Shown here in pieces: positions 1 to 4,240 of a stretch of DNA of 7,691 nucleotides (position 1 is its first letter; every line of letters begins with the position of its first letter). The notes beneath the pieces were generated by a model. That model did no database searches and was not told the origin of the DNA. It saw only the letters and a program-made list of their open reading frames with translations. A program made the position numbers and the translations under genes. The stretch is from an uncultured Murdochiella sp. Its GTDB lineage: Bacteria; Bacillota; Clostridia; Tissierellales; Peptoniphilaceae. Where the stretch lies: contig NZ_CABTXF010000052.1 in NCBI RefSeq assembly GCF_902488755.1, positions 1 through 7,691 of the forward strand, read 5' to 3'.

Positions 1-54
1 TTCAAAGATTTCTTTTTCTTCATCTGTTAAATATATTTTAAGTTGATTTTTTCT
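1..54 (-). pseudogene. MobC-like N-terminal fragment, partial, no start codon
   Basis: Read on the minus strand, codons from 54 down to 1 give RKNQLKIYLTDEEKEIFE and run off the window edge. The pattern (basic start, a short beta-like QLKIYLT, then an acidic helix DEEKEIFE) resembles the N-terminus of the ribbon-helix-helix MobC/relaxosome accessory proteins of Firmicutes plasmids and mobilisable elements, which help a relaxase nick oriT. Three consecutive TAA codons (63-55) lie directly upstream in frame. No ATG, GTG or TTG occurs before the conserved part and no Shine-Dalgarno is visible. Either the gene has lost its 5' end or the match is a chance one in AT-rich DNA. The assignment is by remembered family pattern from only 18 residues. 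The sequence left of the window would settle it. Confidence 0.3.
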
Positions 55-86
55 TTATTATTAATAAGAAGATGTTTTTATAACAT

Positions 87-123
87 AAAAGACCGCAGCT
101 TGAAACTACGGTCTAATTTTTTT
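87..123. terminator. Bidirectional intrinsic terminator downstream of guaA
   Basis: Arms AGACCGCAG (90-98) and CTACGGTCT (106-114) enclose a 7-nt loop. Read on the minus strand, which is guaA's direction, all nine positions pair (one G-U wobble) and the stem is followed by TTTTA. Read on the plus strand there is one C-A mismatch, but a run of seven T (117-123) follows. It lies about 140 nt beyond the guaA stop codon and would separate guaA transcription from the mobilisation-like fragment at the left edge. Confidence 0.75.
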
Positions 124-251
124 GCCCATGTGTAAACCACTTGGAACTATTATTCAATTTATTCTTTTTTACAAATGTTCCCATTTTAATCCCAGTTACA
201 GTTTTTTATCTACTGTAACCGTTGATTTTGCAAAGCTTTTAATTTTTTTGC
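114..251. repeat. 12-bp direct repeat bracketing a 126-bp period
   Basis: TAATTTTTTTGC occurs at 114-125 and again, identically, at 240-251. The second copy begins three bases beyond the guaA stop codon and the first overlaps the T-tract of the terminator. Neither copy extends further. Part of the match is a simple T run, so chance is possible. The position next to guaA makes an att-like or duplication scar worth considering. Confidence 0.4.
195..219. repeat. 8-bp perfect inverted repeat between guaA and its terminator
   Basis: GTTACAGT (195-202) and ACTGTAAC (212-219) are perfect reverse complements around a 9-nt AT loop. Neither strand has a T-run after it, so it is not a normal terminator. 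It could be a weak RNA hairpin at the end of the guaA transcript, an operator, or a recombinase-binding arm pair near an attachment site. The sequence alone does not decide. Confidence 0.4.
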
Positions 252-253
252 TA

Positions 254-1804
254 TTACTCCCACTCAATCGTCGCCGGTGGCTTGCCGGTAATGTCATAGA
301 CGACGCGGCTGACACCGGCGACTTCATTGACGATGCGGTTGGAGGCGCGGTCGAGGACATCGTAGGGAATACGAGCCCACTCGGCGGTCATGAAGTCGTT
401 GGTGGTGACGGCGCGAAGACCGAGTACATAATCGTAGGTACGGTGATCGCCCATTACGCCTACGGTGGCAAGATTGGTGAGGACAGCGAAATATTGACCA
501 ATCGAACGATGCAGACCGGCATTTTTGATTTCTTCACGCCAGATGGCATCCGCATCCTGCACGATGCGGATGCGTTCGCGCGTAATGGCACCGAGGATGC
601 GCACAGCAAGACCGGGTCCGGGGAACGGTTGACGCCAGACAAGATCTTCGGCAATGCCCAGTTCGGTTCCCACGGTGCGCACCTCGTCCTTAAACAAGTC
701 GCGAAGAGGCTCCACTAAATCATGAAAACGAACATTCTTGGGCAGACCGCCGACATTGTGATGCGACTTGATTACTGCGCCGCCTACGCCGGACTCAATC
801 ACATCGGGATAAATCGTGCCCTGCACCAAGACATCCACTTCACCGATTTTTGCCGCTTCTTCTTCAAAGACACGTATAAACTGTTCGCCGATAATTTTAC
901 GTTTCGTTTCCGGATCGGTTACGCCGTCAAGGAGACGCAAGAATCGTTCCGATGCGTCTATGCGAAGCAAATTCAGTCCGAATTGCTCTTTGAAGACCTT
1001 TTCGACCGTATCTGCTTCCTCTTTACGCAAAAGACCATGATCCACGAATACGCACGTCAGATTCTTGCCGATGGCCTTGTGTACCAGAAGCGCTGCAACA
1101 GAAGAATCCACACCGCCGGAGAAGGCGCAAAGTGCTTTTTTTCCGGCAAGCGTCTCTTTAAGGTCGGCTATTGTCTGCGAAACAAATGTGGACATCTGCC
1201 ACTGACCGGATACCTCGCAGATACGATAGAGGAAATTATGAAGGAGCTGTCGCCCATAAACGGTGTGTTCCACTTCGGGATGAAACTGCATTCCGTAAAG
1301 ATGACGATGCTCGTCCCCAAAAGCGGCGACGGGACAATTGGCGGAATGGGCAATCGACGAAAAGCCTTCGCCCAAATCAAGAATCTGATCGCCATGGCTC
1401 ATCCAAACGACCGAATTTTCAGGCATTTCCGCAAACAAAGGAGAAGAAAGAACAAAGGTTGTTTCGGTTTTGCCGTATTCGGGAACGCCCGCCTTGCCCA
1501 CTTTTCCCTTTGTATGATGCGCAATCCACTGCGCACCGTAACAAATGCCAAGAACAGGAATGCCTAAAGACAAAATGCCTTCATCCGCCTGTAAAGCATC
1601 CGGCTCATACACGGAATCCGGTCCGCCCGTTAAAATGATGCCACAATACTGTCCGTCGCGAATCACCGAAAGCGGAGTTGTGCAAGGTTTAATCTCACAA
1701 TAGACATGCTCTTCCCGCACACGACGACCGATAAGCTGTTTATATTGTCCGCCGAAATCGAGAATCAGAATCTTTTCCTGACGAAGCGTTTCTCCTTGAT
1801 ACAT
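254..1804 (-). CDS. guaA: GMP synthase (glutamine-hydrolysing)
   Basis: Converts XMP to GMP with ATP and glutamine, the last step of cytoplasmic guanine nucleotide synthesis. The 516-residue product has the full family layout. An N-terminal class I glutamine amidotransferase spans about residues 11-200, with nucleophile Cys88 in GICYGAQW and catalytic His175/Glu177 in FHPEVEH. An ATP pyrophosphatase follows with the PP-loop SGGVDSS at 229-235. The C-terminal GMP-synthase dimerisation domain includes QPFPGPGLAVRILG and ends in the typical TIEWE. Length matches the usual 510-525 residues. The ATG at 1804 is chosen because AGGAGG lies four bases upstream; an in-frame GTG at 1822 sits upstream of that ribosome site and is rejected. 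The gene is divergent from the MaoC-like gene, has a promoter near 1940 and a terminator at 87-123, and appears intact. Confidence 0.97.
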   Translation of the reverse strand: MYQGETLRQEKILILDFGGQYKQLIGRRVREEHVYCEIKPCTTPLSVIRDGQYCGIILTGGPDSVYEPDALQADEGILSLGIPVLGICYGAQWIAHHTKGKVGKAGVPEYGKTETTFVLSSPLFAEMPENSVVWMSHGDQILDLGEGFSSIAHSANCPVAAFGDEHRHLYGMQFHPEVEHTVYGRQLLHNFLYRICEVSGQWQMSTFVSQTIADLKETLAGKKALCAFSGGVDSSVAALLVHKAIGKNLTCVFVDHGLLRKEEADTVEKVFKEQFGLNLLRIDASERFLRLLDGVTDPETKRKIIGEQFIRVFEEEAAKIGEVDVLVQGTIYPDVIESGVGGAVIKSHHNVGGLPKNVRFHDLVEPLRDLFKDEVRTVGTELGIAEDLVWRQPFPGPGLAVRILGAITRERIRIVQDADAIWREEIKNAGLHRSIGQYFAVLTNLATVGVMGDHRTYDYVLGLRAVTTNDFMTAEWARIPYDVLDRASNRIVNEVAGVSRVVYDITGKPPATIEWE

Positions 1805-1808
1805 AATT

Positions 1809-1814
1809 CCTCCT
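1809..1814 (-). promoter_or_regulatory. guaA ribosome binding site, decides the start
   Basis: A perfect AGGAGG on the minus strand, separated by AATT from the ATG at 1804. It fixes the guaA start four codons' worth of sequence inside the upstream GTG (1822), so translation begins MYQGETLRQE. Confidence 0.9.
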
Positions 1815-1825
1815 GTTTGCACCGC

Positions 1826-1885
1826 ACCCGCAAGGGTAGATAAAAGGAAGCTGCGAACCCTTTTTCGCCTTGCCCGATGGACAAG
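1826..1885 (-). promoter_or_regulatory. Structured guaA 5' leader, unclassified
   Basis: The guaA leader RNA can form adjacent hairpins. Hairpin A has arms 1885-1879 and 1875-1869 (CUUGUCC with GGGCAAG, one G-U, 3-nt loop). Hairpin B directly abuts it, with arms 1868-1864 and 1857-1853 (GCGAA with UUCGC, 6-nt loop). A small 4-bp stem at 1837-1834/1829-1826 follows, just upstream of the ribosome site. The layout suggests a regulatory leader, but I do not find the conserved core of the purine riboswitch or the ykkC classes, and no terminator stem with T-run precedes guaA. It may simply be unremarkable untranslated RNA. Confidence 0.35.
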
Positions 1886-1929
1886 TTTTTCTTTCCGTTA
1901 GACATGCGACATGAAAAAAGGGCGCAACG

Positions 1930-1967
1930 ATGTCTTTATTATATCGAATTTCTGCGTCGCGTTGGAA
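1930..1967 (-). promoter_or_regulatory. Putative guaA promoter
   Basis: A consensus TATAAT on the minus strand occupies 1943-1938. The -35 region is weak: TTCCAA at 1967-1962 with an 18-bp spacer is the best fit and matches only about half of TTGACA. Transcription would start near 1931, giving a leader of about 125 nt before the guaA ATG. No second good -10 is visible closer to the gene. Confidence 0.6.
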
Positions 1968-2025
1968 AGAGGCACAAAACAGACGAGTCAACCAGTCAAA
2001 GAAAAAGAGAACCCCTGTTTTGGGA

Positions 2026-2030
2026 AAGGA
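2026..2030 (+). promoter_or_regulatory. MaoC-like gene ribosome binding site
   Basis: AAGGA followed by six bases and then the ATG at 2037. The next in-frame ATG (2055) has no comparable site, and the upstream ATG at 1911 would add about 42 non-conserved residues. Confidence 0.6.
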
Positions 2031-2036
2031 TTTGGA

Positions 2037-3044
2037 ATGCCCTGGGAAAAACGAATGCGCTATTTTGAAGACTTCACGGTTGGCGAGACCTTCTCTCTCA
2101 CACCGGTTTGCCTTTCCGCAAACGACCGTTTGGCATTTTTTGCGGCCTTTGAAGGCGGTCCGCTTTCTTCCATCAATTCGCTCTTAGCGGATGCATCGGT
2201 TGCTCTGCTGCGAAATACGGCTGGTGGTTCGCTTCCTGACGCAGCGTCTTTTTCTCCGTCTCCACTCACGCTGTCCCCCTGGCATGTCGCCACTGCCGTT
2301 TGGGGAAAATGGGTTGCCACAAAGACCGATGCAGGCGGCATGGTAGCCGGCATGAGCATTGATTTTGCCCACTGGTATCGTTGCGCATCGACAGGAGATC
2401 TCCTCTTCGGTACCGTTACCATATCACGCAAACGCGTTTTTTCCGGCGGCGATGCTGGCAGGGTCTCTTTTGTGCTGGATGTTGTGGATGCGCACCAAAG
2501 GCGCATAATGGATATGGAGGTGACCGGAAAAATGCAATTGCGCTCTCCGCTCGTCCCGCGCAGTCTGCCTTCTGCTTCGCCGAAACGCCAAGAGGAAAGC
2601 GAATCGTCCGTTCTGCACGTATGGCATCCCACTCCCTTTTCTCTTACCGAAGAAGAGATTATGGCTTTCGGTCGGGCGTTTGATGATCGCCCGATTCATG
2701 TCAATCGGGAAGTCGCCGCCAAAGGTCCTTTCGGCGGCTTGATCGCCTCCGGATTGCATTCCATGGCACGTCTTCTTGGCATTTGGTGTGCCACCGTCCT
2801 GAAAAAAGAAAGTGACTTTCCGCAAGAGAATGCGCTTGAAATATGCAGCGCACGCTGGCTTTCTCCTGTGCGCCCAGCACAAACTATTGTCCCCTCCATC
2901 ACCCTAACCAAAACAGAAAACGCGCCGGATGGGCGCGTGTCTCTTTATTTTATCAACCGGTTAGCGGACGAAAAGAACCGTCCTCTTTTAGTTTGTGTCT
3001 TGAAAAGCACCATGGATTCGCCGTCTTTTCCTACGAACCATTAA
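2037..3044 (+). CDS. MaoC-like double-hotdog dehydratase/hydratase
   Basis: A 335-residue protein of the MaoC / (R)-specific enoyl-CoA hydratase family, which adds water across acyl-CoA double bonds; the substrate here cannot be told. The first hotdog starts MRYFEDFTVGETF (residues 7-19), a classic MaoC opening, and runs to about residue 170. A polar Ser/Pro/Glu-rich linker (about 170-192) leads to the second hotdog (about 197-335). The second carries the hydratase motif FDDRPIHVN, with Asp216 and His221 at the spacing of the known catalytic dyad, and the following PFGGLIASGLHSMA. In the first hotdog the equivalent stretch reads FEGGPLSSI (residues 38-46), so the dyad is lost. This resembles eukaryotic hydratase 2, where only the C-terminal half is catalytic. 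The ATG at 2037 is chosen because AAGGA lies six bases before it; the ATG at 1911 is open in frame, but its extension is unlike the family. The gene converges on the HAD gene, ending 9 bp from that gene's stop. Confidence 0.85.
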   Translation: MPWEKRMRYFEDFTVGETFSLTPVCLSANDRLAFFAAFEGGPLSSINSLLADASVALLRNTAGGSLPDAASFSPSPLTLSPWHVATAVWGKWVATKTDAGGMVAGMSIDFAHWYRCASTGDLLFGTVTISRKRVFSGGDAGRVSFVLDVVDAHQRRIMDMEVTGKMQLRSPLVPRSLPSASPKRQEESESSVLHVWHPTPFSLTEEEIMAFGRAFDDRPIHVNREVAAKGPFGGLIASGLHSMARLLGIWCATVLKKESDFPQENALEICSARWLSPVRPAQTIVPSITLTKTENAPDGRVSLYFINRLADEKNRPLLVCVLKSTMDSPSFPTNH

Positions 3045-3053
3045 AAGCAAATT

Positions 3054-3938
3054 TCAGTGAGAGGAACTGCCGTCTTCCGTGGGAAGAGACGCTAAAAACC
3101 GATAAATCCCACCGGCATTGTTCGAAACGGTTCGATACTGGGCAGTTGCCGCTGCACGATCCGAAGCCTTCTCCATGGCGACGCTCACACCGGCATACGC
3201 CAGCATGGGAATATCGTTATCTTCATCACCAAAAGCAACCATCTCATTGGGCAAAATGCCACATTGGTCGCCATACTCCTGCAAACCTGTACCTTTGTTA
3301 ATTCCCCGCACCATCGCTTCAAAATAGGTTTCCGCGGAAAAGGCACCATAGATTTCCGGTTCGTAGTCATCTTTCACCATCGCCTGGGCTTTAAGAATCA
3401 AGGCGCGGTCGCCTAAGATACACGCCTTCACAGGCTCTTCGGGAAGTGGCATGCATAAATCATACTTTTCCACTTTCATCGCCGTCACTTTTTCAATGTG
3501 TTCCAGCCCCTTTTCCATGGGCATACCAAAATATGTTAGACCTTCCCGCTTCGGCAAGTCTACATAGACCCTCTCTCTGCCATAGGCAATCAACGTCAGC
3601 AAGAACGGCTTCCAAAGCGAAAAATAATGCTGCGCAGTAGGAATCGGCAAGGTGTGCCGCCACAACTCGCGTTCTGTTCCCAACTGATACGCATGTCCGC
3701 CATTTGCCCCGATGACAACGCCCTGATGGCGATCCATCTCCAATTCGCGCGCATAAGGCAGCATACTCTGAATCGGTCGTCCGGAAATCAGCGTCAGCCG
3801 AATGCCCTGCTTCTGCCAGGCAATCAGCAGCTCCTTGGTACGTGGTTCAATCGTTAAATCCGACTGCAATATTGTCCCATCCATATCCGATGCAATAAGC
3901 CGCAGCGGATGGCCATTGGGAAGGAAAATTGTCTTCAT
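3054..3938 (-). CDS. Cof-type HAD superfamily phosphatase (subclass IIB)
   Basis: A 294-residue Mg-dependent cytoplasmic phosphohydrolase of the Cof/YidA group, which typically acts on sugar phosphates, nucleotides or pyridoxal/flavin phosphates; the actual substrate is unknown. All four HAD motifs are visible: motif I DMDGT with nucleophile Asp18 and acid/base Asp20, motif II ISGR (Ser52), motif III Lys215 in GINKGTGL, and motif IV GDEDND (237-242). The stretch between motifs II and III is long enough for the C2B cap that defines this subclass. Length is slightly above the usual 260-290 because of a short N-terminal MKTIFLPNGHP. The ATG at 3938 has AGAGGA just upstream and overlaps the stop of a possible 25-codon ORF (ATGA). 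The gene is divergent from ppk1 and convergent with the MaoC-like gene; a role in phosphate metabolism beside ppk1 is only a guess. Confidence 0.92.
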   Translation of the reverse strand: MKTIFLPNGHPLRLIASDMDGTILQSDLTIEPRTKELLIAWQKQGIRLTLISGRPIQSMLPYARELEMDRHQGVVIGANGGHAYQLGTERELWRHTLPIPTAQHYFSLWKPFLLTLIAYGRERVYVDLPKREGLTYFGMPMEKGLEHIEKVTAMKVEKYDLCMPLPEEPVKACILGDRALILKAQAMVKDDYEPEIYGAFSAETYFEAMVRGINKGTGLQEYGDQCGILPNEMVAFGDEDNDIPMLAYAGVSVAMEKASDRAAATAQYRTVSNNAGGIYRFLASLPTEDGSSSH

Positions 3939-4012
3939 CGTTCCTCTTTTCTTGCTTTTTCACGCTCTTCTCTAAGGGGACATCCGATGTGTCGCCTCGG
4001 CGTGACCTCCAT
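3935..4012 (-). CDS. Possible 25-residue leader peptide coupled to the HAD gene
   Basis: An ATG at 4012 with AAGGAG nine bases upstream (4027-4022) opens a 25-codon frame whose TGA (3937-3935) overlaps the HAD gene ATG as ATGA, a classic arrangement for translational coupling. The peptide begins MEVTPRRHIGCPLREE and continues highly charged, rich in Arg, Lys and Glu. No domain is recognised. Against it: the predicted -10 at 4037-4032 would start transcription around 4025, inside its ribosome site. If that promoter is the real one, the ORF may be poorly translated. Confidence 0.3.
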   Translation of the reverse strand: MEVTPRRHIGCPLREEREKARKEER

Positions 4013-4031
4013 TGTTATTTTCTCCTTCGTC

Positions 4032-4040
4032 AGTATACCA
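4032..4040 (-). promoter_or_regulatory. Extended -10 promoter candidate for the HAD gene
   Basis: On the minus strand TGGTATACT (4040-4032) fits the extended -10 form TGnTATAaT with one deviation. No good -35 is seen 17 bp upstream, as is common with extended -10 promoters. Transcription would start near 4025, about 87 nt before the HAD gene ATG. Confidence 0.45.
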
Positions 4041-4142
4041 AACTTCACCCGCGTCTTTTGCCGGAAACCGCACAAAAGAAGAGAAATAACGCAAAGTTTA
4101 CCTGTTTCTAACCGAGAGGAACCCGTTTCCGCTGACAAAGGA

Positions 4143-4148
4143 TATAAT
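4143..4148 (+). promoter_or_regulatory. ppk1 promoter -10 candidate
   Basis: A perfect TATAAT in an A-rich context, with transcription expected to start near 4155 and an 86-nt leader before the ppk1 ATG. The -35 position (about 4120-4125, AACCCG) does not match TTGACA, so the promoter may need an activator or may be weak. No TTAACA-type Pho repeats are obvious upstream. Confidence 0.5.
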
Positions 4149-4177
4149 AAAAAAAACAGCGACGCTTGCCATCGAAA

Positions 4178-4218
4178 ACGAAACTGGGTCAAATTGTTTC
4201 GTCTCTTTCATGGGAAAG
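4178..4218 (+). promoter_or_regulatory. Tandem hairpins in the ppk1 leader
   Basis: ACGAAAC (4178-4184) and GTTTCGT (4196-4202) form a perfect 7-bp stem around an 11-nt loop. CTTTC (4205-4209) and GAAAG (4214-4218) form a second, 5-bp stem with a 4-nt loop. Both lie between the predicted transcription start and the ppk1 ribosome site (4232-4236). No T-run follows, so this is not an attenuator of the usual kind. Confidence 0.35.
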
Positions 4219-4231
4219 CACGACAATAGAC

Positions 4232-4236
4232 GGAGG
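4232..4236 (+). promoter_or_regulatory. ppk1 ribosome binding site, decides the start
   Basis: GGAGG followed by CAAT and the ATG at 4241. It excludes the in-frame ATG at 4166, which would add 25 residues unlike the family and would lie only about 11 nt downstream of the predicted transcription start. Confidence 0.85.
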
Positions 4237-4240
4237 CAAT

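Larger units (their letters stand above)
1..253. other. AT-rich non-coding junction segment beyond the guaA 3' end
   Basis: By hand count about 63 of the first 240 bases are G or C (26%), whereas a sampled 60-base stretch inside guaA (541-600) has 37. No intact gene is supported here. The segment contains the MobC-like fragment, the terminator hairpin, a direct repeat and an inverted repeat, all listed separately. The change of composition falls right at the guaA stop codon. Integration at the 3' end of guaA is documented for many genomic islands, so a foreign or relict-foreign origin is plausible. An AT-rich native intergenic region is the simpler alternative. Confidence 0.5.

Noticed and set aside
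122..1638. Long plus-strand open frames of 198, 281 and 155 codons opposite guaA.
   Set aside because: They lie wholly or mostly antisense to an unmistakable GMP synthase, have no ribosome site or family resemblance, and reflect the codon bias of the real gene.
1805..1822. In-frame GTG at 1822 as the guaA start.
   Set aside because: The perfect AGGAGG for guaA lies between it and the ATG at 1804, and the added residues are not family-like.
1805..1931. Purine (guanine) riboswitch in the guaA leader.
   Set aside because: The conserved TATA...TCTACC...CCGTAAA-type core and the paired loop sequences are not present on reading through the leader.
1911..2036. ATG at 1911 as the start of the MaoC-like protein.
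   Set aside because: It overlaps the guaA promoter region, has no ribosome site, and the 42 extra residues precede the normal MaoC opening. The ATG at 2037 has AAGGA well placed.
2060..2911. Minus-strand and shifted-frame open stretches across the MaoC-like gene.
   Set aside because: They are shadows of the plus-strand gene, with compositionally odd Ser/Arg/Pro-rich translations and no motifs.
4013..4192. Upstream extension of the 25-codon ORF to an ATG at 4192 (85 codons).
   Set aside because: The extension crosses the predicted HAD and ppk1 promoters and has no ribosome site; only the short form from 4012 has one.
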